From positions 16,858,516 to 16,922,515 of the forward strand of contig OX442317.1 of assembly GCA_949358305.1 (NCBI GenBank): a stretch of 64,000 bases of DNA. Direction: 5' to 3'. Below, piece by piece: positions 12,153 through 22,310 of this stretch. The translations under genes were made by a program, and so were the position numbers. The notes below the pieces were generated by a model. That model did no database searches. It was not told the DNA's origin and saw nothing but the letters and a program-made list of their open reading frames with translations. Position 1 is the stretch's first letter. Every line of letters begins with the position of its first letter. The stretch is from Strigamia acuminata (Eukaryota; Arthropoda; Chilopoda; Geophilomorpha; Linotaeniidae).

Positions 12153-12301
12153 GTGAGGAAGATGGAGGTTATATAAATGAATAAAACCTGAACAAAGGAA
12201 AACGAATGGGACGTAAACTCAGTTTCGATCTCTGTTAACGACGGACGAAACGTCCAATGGACGTTAGTCACACGCATCACCTCGCTCACTCGCTCACTCA
12301 T
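10894..12301 (-). CDS. Five-exon gene: coiled-coil protein with acidic repeat tail, function unknown
   Basis: Inferred exons, 5' to 3' on the minus strand: 12301-12188, 12095-11916, 11796-11290, 11209-11132 and 11049-10894 (38+60+169+26+51 = 344 residues). Every junction is GT-AG and phase 0: CAG|GTTTTA, TTTTTACAG|GTT, GAG|GTACTG, CTTTCAAG|TCG, AAG|GTAAGA, TTTTCAG|TGT, CCG|GTAAAC, TTTTCAG|AGG. Exon 2 is S/T/E-rich. Exon 3 starts with a basic, probably coiled-coil stretch (K/R/E heptads, about residues 110-170), then an E/V-rich acidic stretch, and ends DGGILLSSIAADTVESVLKK. Exon 5 is almost entirely Asp/Ser/Gly with seven SDDGD-type repeats. Two introns contain uninterrupted sense-strand T runs of about 35-40 nt near the acceptor. 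The first exon may not be the true 5' end, because simple GAGTGAGC repeats precede it. It may be paralogous to the gene at 635-1867. Confidence 0.6.
10926..11016 (-). repeat. Coding minisatellite, 15-bp unit
   Basis: The unit CATCGTCACTATCAC repeats about six times with an imperfect seventh. On the minus strand it encodes the acidic Ser-Asp-Asp-Gly-Asp tail of the gene in this interval, so copy number changes alter the tail without shifting frame. Confidence 0.85.
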
Positions 12302-12694
12302 TCACTCATTCGCTCACTCACTCACTCGGGACTGTACGTTTGACAAAAATTCGTGATAAAAATTACCCCAATTACATTAAAATCTTCTATCAATTGTGGT
12401 ACTAAGGCGTCCATGATGTCGGGTGGTTAGTTCTGCATCCAGGAGGCATAGACAAGACCAATCACGACTCTGCTCATTGTTGGCCAATCAAATCGCTTCG
12501 TACGATGGCGCCAAATTCGATTGTTGGACTGCTTTCTATCGTGTTTTAGAGATTTTTGAGAGAAATCTTACGACGAGAAAACTCTTCTCTTTTTTTTCAT
12601 GGAAAGACACACGGGTTAACCACCAAAAATATTTATTTATTTACGTGTGTTTTGTAGACGACGCGTCTTCTATCGCGTGACACACGCGTGTAAA
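12302..12694. other. Region upstream of the minus-strand gene; no gene seen
   Basis: GAGT/CTCA simple repeats lie at 12280-12330, followed by ordinary AT-rich sequence. The only open frames begin with GTG or are short. The promoter and any further 5' exon of the 10894-12301 gene would lie here. Confidence 0.4.
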
Positions 12695-13359
12695 AGCTAA
12701 GTTCACGTGTGCGCGTTGACGCGCGCGTTTCGCGCGTTCGACATGTGAATGCAAAACGTTGACCATACGTCGCCGCGCGCGTCGCCGCGCCGCAAGTGGA
12801 CGAATTCCCCGAAATCGCGCGAACGCCGAAAGTTGAAAATATTCAACTTTGACGCGCGTGACCACTCGTTGCCACCTTTGTTTTCCAGTGAAATCATTGA
12901 TTTTTACATTGAAAACAGTCACATTCTATTGAAATGAATTGTTTTCACGTCAAAACAATACACGAAAAACAATACAAGAAAAAAAGAGTTCATAAACAAA
13001 TACAATCGTTTCGACGGTGCGCGTGGAAATTACATGCCGCTCAATGCTCGCCTGCTGCGGCCGGGGAGATTGCAATTTCCCGTCGAGCAAGCAAACACAA
13101 AAACCCACCAAATTTTCTACTTTTCCCATTTTAAAAAACAATTAAATATTCTTTAAATTAATAATCAACAATAAAATACCAAAAAAATCAATTCTTAAGC
13201 AACTTAACAATTTTTGTTTTTGTGCTGCATGGGAACCAAAAAATTGGTTGACGCGAGCTTGTGACATGCGCTGCACAGCCTCGCGAATCCTAAGTGCGTC
13301 CTCAGCCATACGCGTCGGCCTTGACGCGCGCGTTTAGACGCGCACATGTGAACTTAGCT
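12695..13359. mobile_element. MITE-like element with about 30-bp terminal inverted repeats
   Basis: The left end AGCTAAGTTCACGTGTGCGC (12695 onward) is matched by the inverted right end AGCTAAGTTCACATGTGCGC (13359 backward), and similarity continues through a CGCGCGCGT stretch. It is flanked on both sides by TAAA (12691-12694 and 13360-13363), a likely 4-bp target duplication. The 665-bp interior has no transposase frame. It is a non-autonomous DNA element; the superfamily cannot be told. Confidence 0.65.
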
Positions 13360-13384
13360 TAAATTTAGTTTCACTGAATCGCGT

Positions 13385-14288
13385 ACGAGTTTTTCCCTTT
13401 TTCAACGCGAAATCGTATTCGACTCGCTTTCTAGTCGAGTACGAATTTTGCCCTTCTTCAACGCGAAATCGTATTCGACTCGCTTTCGAGTCGAATGCGA
13501 ATTTTGCCCTTCTTCAACGCGAAATCGTATTCGACTCGTTTTCGAGTCGAGTACGAATTTTGCCCTTCTTCAACGCGAAATCGTATTCGACTCGTTTTCG
13601 AGTCGAGTACGAATTTTGCCCTTCTTCAACGCGAAATCGTATTCGACTCGTTTTCGAGTCGAATGCGAATTTTGCCCTTCTTCAACGCGAAATCGTATTC
13701 GACTCGTTTTCGAGTCGAGTACGAATTTTGCCCTTCTTCAACGCGAAATCGTATTCGACTCGTTTTCGAGTCGAATGCGAATTTTGCCCTTCTTCAACGC
13801 AAAATCGTATTCGACTCGTTTTCGAGTCGAGTACGAATTTTGCCCTTCTTCAACGCGAAATCGTATTCGACTCGTTTTCGAGTCGAATGCGAATTTTGCC
13901 CTTCTTTAACGCGAAATCGTATTCGACTCGTTTTCGAGTCGAATGCGAATTTTGCCCTTCTTCAACGCGAAATCGTATTCGACTCGTTTTCGAGTCGAGT
14001 ACGAATTTTGCCCTTCTTCAACGCGAAATCGTATTCGACTCGTTTTCGAGTCAAATGCGAATTTTGCCCTTCTTTAACGCGAAATCGTATTCGACTCGTT
14101 TTCGAGTCGAATGCGAATTTTGCCCTTCTTCAACGCGAAATCGTTTTCGACTCGTTTTCGAGTCGAATGCGAATTTTGCCCTTCTTCAACGCGAAATCGT
14201 ATTCGACTCGTTTTCGAGTCGAATGCGAATTTTGCCCTTCTTCAACGCGAAATCGTATTCGACTCGTTTTCGAGTCGAATGCGAATTT
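13385..14288 (+). repeat. 56-bp hairpin satellite, copy C left arm, part 1
   Basis: About 16 units of exactly 56 bp. Each unit holds the inverted repeat TTCGACTCG-TTTT-CGAGTCGAA and the block TTTTGCCCTTCTTCAACGCG. Units are either -GTACG or -ATGCG at one end. The long open frames are artefacts of the repeat. The array is cut at AATTT by el2. Confidence 0.95.
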
Positions 14289-14865
14289 TGTAGCAGAGGA
14301 GAGCGGCGCAAATTCGGCGTGAACCGAAACGTGGAAGCGAATTATAACGACGATGGCGTCGTGCTGCACGCACGAACGTGTCGACGACGTTTTGCAAGGA
14401 AACGAACGACGGCCGCGCAGAAAAGCGCTTATATGCCGGAAAGACAAGACTTAACACTTGTTAAAACTATAAAATAAGGTTTAATAATAACATACTTAAC
14501 AATTGAGTCCAGGATTAATGGAAAATGGCGGAGCAGCTCGCTCTCGAGGTGGGCGCCATGTTGACAAGTGGAAAAGTGTACATTGCGACACCTTGTGTCG
14601 GTAATTGTAAACACATGACATAAAATTAAAGGGAATTAAACATTGTGGCTAAATAAAGCATGATACTCCATGCTTAAAAAACAAATACAATTGTAAACAT
14701 TGGAAATAAGCTATTTGAGATGTAAATAAACATTAAATCATTATATCAAATTATATAAAGACAATTGGGATTTGATATAAAATAAATATCGGAATAAATG
14801 ATTAGAATGTAACATAATAAGATTCTATGTCTCATCGACATATAAAATGGTCTTTTAGACCAACA
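14289..14865 (-). repeat. el2 3' LTR
   Basis: On the plus strand it runs TGTAGCAGAGG...GACCAACA, identical by reading to 21176-21752. On the sense strand it starts TGTTGGTCT with the inverted repeat TGGTCT/AGACCA and ends CCTCTGCTACA. A TATA box (sense TATAAG) lies at 14428-14433, and a CGCCATGTT YY1-like motif near 14550. Confidence 0.95.
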
Positions 14866-14876
14866 ATTCCCCCTTT
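14866..14876 (-). promoter_or_regulatory. el2 polypurine tract
   Basis: Sense AAAGGGGGAAT abuts the 3' LTR start (TGTTGG); it primes plus-strand DNA synthesis in LTR elements. Confidence 0.85.
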
Positions 14877-15084
14877 CGATGGAAATAGGATCAGGGGAAA
14901 TAATAAACGGATACTGGAATTATAGTGTATATGAGATCGAAAAACAAAACAATAAAGTCGAATCATCGAGCCGGGTACTGTTATTGAAGAACGCTATGGA
15001 AGCCCGAATATTCCCACTGGAACTCGATGATCCTCATAATCAGGAATAATAAATAAAGAGTGTCACGATAAAGTCACGGTGAAA

Positions 15085-18000
15085 TCATAGTCGAAAAATC
15101 TTGGAGATTAACGACTTCAAGCGTTCGGAACTCAGCCATTTGGTAAATATGTCCGCAACGTTCTGTTCACCGGATACTTTGTGAAGATCGAAACATCCCG
15201 CCGTATACCACTCTCGTAGCCAATGATACTTGACGCGGATATGCTTGGTCTTTGAATTTTCCACGTCATTCGAAGTAAACTGGATAGCCGCGAGAGCGTC
15301 GGAATAGATGATCGGTCGGGATTGCCTGTCGAGAATCGGAAATTCGGTGTAAATGTTGTCGAGCCAGAAGGATTCCTTTACACATTCCACCAGGGCGATA
15401 AATTCTGCTTCCATGGTGGAACATGCAACCGTTGACTGTTTTCGGCACGACCAGCCAATTGGCACATTTCCGATAAAGTTGATATAGCCGCCGAAACTTA
15501 GAGACGTGGCTGCTTCGCTCGCCCATGACGCATCCGTAAAAGCCCATAGTTGGCTAGAATTACAGCCCGAAAGTTCGATACGATAGTCGATAGTGTTGGC
15601 CACATATTGAAGAACTTGGAGGAGGGCTCGGATATGCGTCTTGTCGTAACAGGTGTTAAATTGGCTTAGCGAAATAACCGAAAATAAGATGTCGGGACGT
15701 GTTCTCGACGCGAGGAACAAGAGTGAACCGATGAGAGACCGGTAAGGAAAGTCCGGTAGATTTTCGGTTGACCCCTTCACGAGCGTTGTCCCTGGTGTGA
15801 CGGGGACCTTCACGAGGCGATTGATAGAGACCTCGAACTTCTTAACGAGCTTTGCAATGTAGGCGCGTTGCGTGATGAAGGTTCGACCAGCATCTCGAAT
15901 GAACTCGACGCCCAATAGTCTCGTGATGGGACCAAGATTAACTATGTCGAATTTGGACGAAATAAGCTGAATGATTCGGGTTAACACGGTGTCGGAAGCG
16001 TAAAACAGTACGATGTCATCGACGTACACCAACATAACGGCACAATTGCCGTAAATGTACACACAATTGCACGCGGGCATCTTCCGAAAACCGAGAGCTC
16101 GAAGCGTTCCATCCAACTTTTCGTACCACTCCCTCCCTGATTGGTGAAGTCCGTAGAGGGATTTAACAAGCAGCCAGACATTTGCGGGGTTCGAACAAGT
16201 TGCACCTGCGGGGATGCGCATGTATACCTTGTGCTTCAGGTCCCCATACAGGTATGCACTTTTGACGTCGAGGTGAGCATCCTTCCATCCTCTGAGGACG
16301 ACTAGAAGACAGAAGAATAGCCGGATCAAAACGAAGTTCACGACCGGACTAAAAACCTCGTCGTAATCAACCCCGATGGTTTGGCGAAAGCCTTGCGCGA
16401 CGAGTCGAGCACGATAACGAGTTATTTCGCCACTTAGGTCCGTCTTCAATTTGAAGATCCATTTACAGCCTAATACTGTAGTCTCGGGTGGCCTCGGAAC
16501 TTCGACGTAGATCTGCCTTTCCTTGAATATTCCTAATTCTTCGTCAATGGCTTCACGCCATTTCGGAGCATCTTGAAATTTCGGAATTTCCGCGTACGAT
16601 GATGGTTCCGTACGGCAAAGATGAGCGGCATGTCGAGGACCGGGAATCGTGGGCAGTGTGTGCTCCATATTGCCGAAAAAGAAAAGTTCTGGATCGTAAG
16701 GGAGATTATTCATCGTGCAGAATTCTTCAACGTCCCGTCTCGAACGTAATCGGAGGTTAGGTTCCGGGAAATAATAGACATCGGTGTCTATACATCCGGG
16801 GCGTTGATCTTTTCGGAGATGTTCCTCTCGAACCCATCGTCTAAAGACTGTATCTCCGCCAACATAGCGCCAGTAGAAAGATGTTTTCCCGGCTGACGGT
16901 GCTGCAACATGAGTAGGGCCAGGAGGCAATGGTGATAAAGCTCCTTGATCGAATATTGGCATCATATGTTGCAAAACATTGCGGCCGTCTCTTCTGCGCG
17001 TTGTGACGAAACGAGTTGGTGAGCCAGGCGGTGAAAGCCCAGGAGAACTAGTTTGAGACGTTTCCGGTGAGATGTGTTGAGACTGAATCTGTTGCAACTC
17101 TGCCGCGTCCGGTTGAATTGCCTCATCAACAATCTGTCCAACATCTTCATCCGTATCCTGTCCTTCCTCTTGATAAAGGATTGGATATGATGCTGATCGT
17201 CCCAAACTCGCAGAATCCGGTAATGCCAGTGCACATGCTTCTATCAACTGACGTTCAGGTGTGTTAAGCGGGGAAATGTGCACCAGTGGGATGGATATCG
17301 ATTTCGAAACTGATCCATTTCCATCATCATCATCGTCATCGTCATCGGATGTACTCGATGAGTCCCCGTCAGTGTCGGCTTTTGGCCAATCCAAATAGTG
17401 GACGTTATCGTCGAATGACACGTGTTGTTGTTGGCTAACATTGGGTTCCTCGAAAATTTGATTGCGATGACCATTTTGACTTCTCAATGTCCTTTTATAA
17501 GATTGATGTTCATCAATGCGTACGTGAATTGATTCCGTTACGCTATTGTCCATAGGATTCCATATGCGGTAACCACGTGTACCTGTGGCGTAGCCTACGA
17601 GGAAACCCTCCCAAGCACGAGGATCAAGCTTTTTGCGTCCCGGTGCAGTAAAGTGCACCCAGCACTTGGATCCAATTTTCCTCAGGTGGCGCAAAGAAAG
17701 AGCACGCTGACGCCAAAGTATGTATGGCACTTGGTTATTCAAACGGGAATGTGGACTTCTATTTTTAATGTAGGCGAAATTGACCGCGAGTTCAGCCCAT
17801 AAACCTTCCGGAAGTTGTGTTTCTTGTATAACAGCTCTGATGTGGTCAACCATTGTCCGGTTAATTCTCTCGGCTGTTCCATTCATCTGGGGGCTTGACG
17901 GATTTGTACGCTGCCCCTGGATCCCCTTTTCCTTCAAGTATTGTTGAAATTCATTGGACATGAATTCGCCGCCCCTATCAGATCGAATGGCTTTAATGCG

Positions 18001-20100
18001 CGTATTTGCAACGCGCTAGACCCTGGCGACGATCTCCTTGAAGCACGAGAAAACTTGGGATTTTTGTGCCAAAGGGGTGATCCAAGTGTACCTCGTCGCG
18101 TCATCGATGACGGTGAAAACGAAGCGAGCGCCCCCAAACGAAGCTACCGGATACGGTCCCCACACGTCCATATGCAAAAGATCAAGGGGCTGAGATGTTG
18201 AGGGGTGCAGATCCGGCTTGTGAGAAGCCCTGACGGATTTCGCAAGGCGGCAATCGTTGCACGGCAATTCTTGCGACACTTCCGCTGGTTCGAGTCCGTA
18301 CACTTTGTCATTATTGGCTAACAACTTCAACGCGTTGGTGTGCAAATGTCCAAGGCGACTATGCCACAAGCCGGTTGCATCTTTCACAGAGGCAGGGTTG
18401 GCAAGAGCTTTCTTCGGGAGCTGGACAGGATTTGGAATAACCTTCTTTTGTGATTGAGAAGGATTACCAGCGGATTGGATGGGAGAAGGAGATGTGACGG
18501 GTGGAGGACTGCTGGGGATATGCTGGAGAGCATTAGCGTAGGAATGGATTGGAGGGTTTAGGTGGATAGGTAAAGATTGTGTTGTAGGTGTAGGATTGAT
18601 GGCGGCCGAAATTGACGTCGGGGCCTCTGTCGCAGATAACGGCGGCATTTGAATCCTAAAATCCGAAATATTCTTTTGCGATGACTTCTGCCTTCTTGGC
18701 TTCGGAATATTCACGAAGTCAACTTCCGTTGTGACAAATGTCTGTACGGGTGATTGCTGAATCATTGGTGAAGTCGTAGTGGCAACAGTTGGATTTGTAC
18801 ACAACCCATCCACGTAGTAAAGTCCTCCTTTCTCCTTTGCTTTCAGAACGGCACTCGTGATGTCCGTTTCATATATATGGACTTCTCCATTGAAAATATG
18901 AATATGGTGACGGGTCTTATCAATTTTGGACACTGAGATTAAATTCGCCTCAAAATTGGGCGCATAAAGAACGTTTGTCAGTGTCACATTGCAGTGAGAA
19001 TTGTCCACACGTGTTTGTAGTTGAACACTTCCTCGACCAGTCACTTGTGACTTCCCTTGGCCCAGTTCGATGTCAAAAGGGACAATATTCACAAAATCGG
19101 AAAACCACGATCGTATGTGGGAAACATGGTCTGTGGCACCACAATCAACTATCCATTCGTTGGATTGCATCAGATGGGCAACAGGACGTTCAACAATTTG
19201 CGGAGCATTCACGAAAAACACCGCGTTGCGAACCGGATGAGAGCTTCCTCTCGGGCGATTGTCCTCGGGTTTGGGAGCCGAGTTCTTGCCACGCTTCTTG
19301 CTTTTGCTGCGAGAACGTTGGAATGTTGCCGTTGGTTGTTGATTCCGGTCGTCACGCTTCGGGTATGGGCACTTGTTAGCGTAGTGACCCATCTCCTGAC
19401 AGTTGAAGCATCTGACTTGTGATAATGGACGACGTGGACGTGAACCTTGGCGAGATTGTTGTGGATTCTGGGCAGACGCGTGAGCTGATGATGAAACATT
19501 ATGTAAACCAACTGATTTGAGGCGAAGATATTCAGAGACCAATTGTTCGGACACTTTAGTCGGCGTAAAGTTAGCTTCAGGCCAGTTATAGATAGCAAAC
19601 GTGGCCTGAGCATATTCTGGAGGCAGTCGATGTAAGTACTGGTAAGCATGATGCTTGTCCGAAACTTCCTCCTTCATATCCCGCAGTTGGCGTACATGGA
19701 GATCGACACGACTGACGAAATCGACCATGTCTTCGTTTGGTTGAAGATGTAGGCCCAAAAATTGCCATCTCATGGCTGCTTGGCGAGCCAGAGAGCTGGG
19801 AGCAAAGATTTTTGACAAAATGTCCCAAGCTTCTTTCGGGGTATTGGCGCTGTCCAGTGTGGAGCGTTTCGCCTCGCTCACGTGGCAATAGATATGTCCC
19901 AACGCCTTGTCCTTTTTTAATTTGTATTTCTCAGTCTCCTTCGGGGTCAGTGTCAATAAATATTCGGCCTCTTTTTCCTCGGTGACGTGTCTCCAGAGGC
20001 CTTCCGACTTTACAATGCACATGGCACGACGCCATGACTCATAGTTGTTGATTCCTAACATCGGACACTTTCCAACCGTTGGCTCCACGTATTTGGACAT
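15085..20100 (-). pseudogene. el2 Copia gag-pol polyprotein, interrupted by one in-frame TAG
   Basis: The start is the ATG at 20100 (MSKYVEPTVGKCPMLGI), aligned with the starts of el3-el5; upstream in-frame codons read into the leader. Domains numbered from this ATG: Gag core; zinc knuckle C231-C234-H239-C244; protease active site D319-C-G, with Cys in place of Ser/Thr; integrase HHCC and first catalytic Asp. The frame then meets TAG at 18016-18018, where relatives have Glu in ARVER. After it, in the same frame, follow IRSDRGGEF (second Asp), NGTAERINRTM (catalytic Glu), an Asp-rich linker, an MBD-like segment (16672-16872), RT with YVDD, and RNase H. No other break is seen. The 1670 sense codons make it full length. 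With the stop it would give only Gag, protease and part of integrase. Confidence 0.93.
16672..16872 (-). other. el2 MBD-like segment between integrase and RT
   Basis: The pattern is W-V-R-E-E-H-L-R-K, then 9 residues, then D-V-Y-Y-F-P, then R-L-R-S, then V-E-E-F, ending L-F-F-F-G. Conserved methyl-CpG-reading positions of the MBD family (first Arg finger, Asp and Tyr of D-V-Y, second Arg finger of R-S) are all present. It lies downstream of the internal stop in this copy. Confidence 0.75.
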
Positions 20101-20293
20101 CTTGACGTGGAAGATTCGCAGATTTCGCTCATCGCGAAAAAATTCAAAGGCGTAGAGAGTGATATGGGCGTAATAGAAGACACTCGTAGCACTACACAAT
20201 CCGACGTCACGATCACAAACACTAACCGAAGCACAAGCACTTTCGAGGCGGAAAACCACAAATTGGAAGCCGATGCTACAATCAGCTGATAAC

Positions 20294-20427
20294 CTAGAGT
20301 GAGTGTCCCCCTAGTGTCCTTTGAGATCGCCTGGGATCGCGGGAATACTAGGTGGCGCAGGGCTCAGCCTCACTCTAGAATACAAATGCAGCTTGGACAG
20401 ACTTGTCCGAAGGGCTGCACCGATTCT
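20294..20427 (-). promoter_or_regulatory. el2 leader: two adjacent conserved RNA hairpins
   Basis: Stem 1: CTAGAGTGAG (20294-20303) with CTCACTCTAG (20369-20378), perfect over 10 bp, and inner CTAGT (20311-20315) with ACTAG (20347-20351). Stem 2: AGAAT with ATTCT (20423-20427), inner TGCAGC (20387-20392) with GCTGCA (20414-20419), and a GGACA/TGTCC tip. Stem sequences differ from el1, el3 and el4 yet remain complementary. Confidence 0.75.
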
Positions 20428-20581
20428 AATAGGGAACCAACCAAAAGCCTTAATATCTATCTTATAATAACAAAGTTTCACGACAGGGAAGGAGAAAAGG
20501 TGATGAATCTCTCGCGTAACGTCACGCGAGCTCGTGATAAAGGCACGAGCGGGTTTTCTCGAAAAACCCGTTAAAAGCGCT

Positions 20582-20605
20582 AATTTGGATTCGAAAATCC
20601 AAATT
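20582..20605 (-). promoter_or_regulatory. el2 leader hairpin 3
   Basis: A perfect 10-bp stem, AATTTGGATT with AATCCAAATT around CGAA. The equivalent place in el4 (42125-42148) has AATTCGGAC with GTCCGAATT around GTTAAT. A further stem, CGGGTTTT with AAAACCCG, lies just before it. Confidence 0.6.
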
Positions 20606-21155
20606 CTTCTCATTAAATGAGGCTCTTCACAAAAATGCGTCGTAAATAATACAAAATCGTCGGTACTGTGTACACTCCGGGGTGAAACACAGCGAGAATC
20701 GTCTCGTTTCTCGTTGAAAACGCTTTTCCGACGTTGTAGAGTCGAAAAATCGATGAAAACTGAAAATAAATAAAAATTCGACTCAAAATTCGCGAGACCG
20801 CGGAATTATGGTCGAAATTAAATGCAGGATCGCGTGGAAAACAGCACAGACTGCTCTGGAACGTCGGTAACGTAGCGGCGACGTTCTTCTCACGGAAATC
20901 GGGCCGGAAATCGACGTAAACCTAAAACGAAAAATTCGCCGCGAAATTCGCGAAAATTCGCTGAATTTTCGGCGAAAATTAGACTGTACGAATAGTGAAC
21001 GTCGTTCCGACGTCGTCAAATCGTTGAATCGTCGTCGTCGAATCGTCGGGAATCGGCGATAACTCTGAAAAACAAAATCGCCGCGAAATTCGCGAAATTC
21101 GCAGAATTCTCGGCGATAATTAAAGCAAACAGAGGCTGGGCAATGCAGGGAAACC

Positions 21156-21173
21156 AACCATCCTCTGCTACCA
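21156..21173 (-). promoter_or_regulatory. el2 primer-binding site, 18-nt match to initiator Met tRNA
   Basis: The plus strand reads AACCATCCTCTGCTACCA, the 3' end of vertebrate-type initiator tRNA with CCA. Two nt separate it from the LTR. The use of the full 3' end argues for standard tRNA priming. Confidence 0.9.
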
Positions 21174-21175
21174 AC

Positions 21176-21752
21176 TGTAGCAGAGGAGAGCGGCGCAAAT
21201 TCGGCGTGAACCGAAACGTGGAAGCGAATTATAACGACGATGGCGTCGTGCTGCACGCACGAACGTGTCGACGACGTTTTGCAAGGAAACGAACGACGGC
21301 CGCGCAGAAAAGCGCTTATATGCCGGAAAGACAAGACTTAACACTTGTTAAAACTATAAAATAAGGTTTAATAATAACATACTTAACAATTGAGTCCAGG
21401 ATTAATGGAAAATGGCGGAGCAGCTCGCTCTCGAGGTGGGCGCCATGTTGACAAGTGGAAAAGTGTACATTGCGACACCTTGTGTCGGTAATTGTAAACA
21501 CATGACATAAAATTAAAGGGAATTAAACATTGTGGCTAAATAAAGCATGATACTCCATGCTTAAAAAACAAATACAATTGTAAACATTGGAAATAAGCTA
21601 TTTGAGATGTAAATAAACATTAAATCATTATATCAAATTATATAAAGACAATTGGGATTTGATATAAAATAAATATCGGAATAAATGATTAGAATGTAAC
21701 ATAATAAGATTCTATGTCTCATCGACATATAAAATGGTCTTTTAGACCAACA
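21176..21752 (-). repeat. el2 5' LTR
   Basis: Same 577-bp sequence as 14289-14865. The TATA box is at 21315-21320 on the sense strand. The U5 end CCTCTGCTACA is complementary to the PBS next to it. Confidence 0.95.
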
Positions 21753-22310
21753 AATTTTGCCCTTCTTCAACGCGAAATCGTATTCGACTCGTTTTCGAGT
21801 CGAATGCGAATTTTGCCCTTCTTCAACGCGAAATCGTATTCGACTCGTTTTCGAGTCGAATGCGAATTTTGCCCTTCTTCAACGCGAAATCGTATTCGAC
21901 TCGTTTTCGAGTCGAGTACGAATTTTGCCCTTTTTCAACGCGAAATTGTATTCGACTCGTTTTCGAGTCGAATGCGAATTTTGCCCTTCTTTAACGCGAA
22001 ATCGTATTCGACTCGTTTTCGAGTCGAATGCGAATTTTGCCCTTCTTCAACGCGAAATCGTATTCGACTCGTTTTCGAGTCGAATGCGAATTTTGCCCTT
22101 CTTTAACGCGAAATCGTATTCGACTCGTTTTCGAGTCGAATGCGAATTTTGCCCTTCTTCAACGCGAAATCGTATTCGACTCGTTTTCGAGTCGAGTACG
22201 AATTTTGCCCTTCTTCAACGCGAAATCGTATTCGACTCGTTTTCGAGTCGAATGCGAATTTTGCCCTTCCTCAACGCGAAATCGTATTCGACTCGCTTTC
22301 GAATCGTATA
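21753..22310 (+). repeat. 56-bp hairpin satellite, copy C left arm, part 2
   Basis: Ten units continuing the 13385-14288 array after el2; AATTT at 21753-21757 is the target duplication. The last unit changes to CTTTCGAATCG and runs into the centre. Confidence 0.95.

Larger units (their letters stand above)
14289..21752 (-). mobile_element. Copia LTR retrotransposon el2, young but with one internal stop
   Basis: 7464 bp, with two 577-bp LTRs that look identical and a 5-bp target duplication AATTT (14284-14288 and 21753-21757). It is inserted inside a 56-bp satellite unit of foldback copy C. In sense order: 5' LTR (21752-21176), PBS, a leader of about 1.08 kb with hairpins, the gag-pol polyprotein (20100-15085), PPT, 3' LTR. 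The identical LTRs imply recent insertion. A single TAG at 18016-18018 blocks integrase onward, so it is at most non-autonomous unless the stop is read through. Confidence 0.97.

Noticed and set aside
12423-12680. Possible small gene upstream of the minus-strand gene
   Set aside because: The frame begins with GTG, has no recognisable domain and no splice signals.
13448-14477. Open frames of up to about 330 codons in the 56-bp arrays (also 21714-22377, 23563-24549, 56635-57399)
   Set aside because: 56-bp units without stops in several frames give open frames on both strands. The products are pure repeat and no start or splice context supports them.
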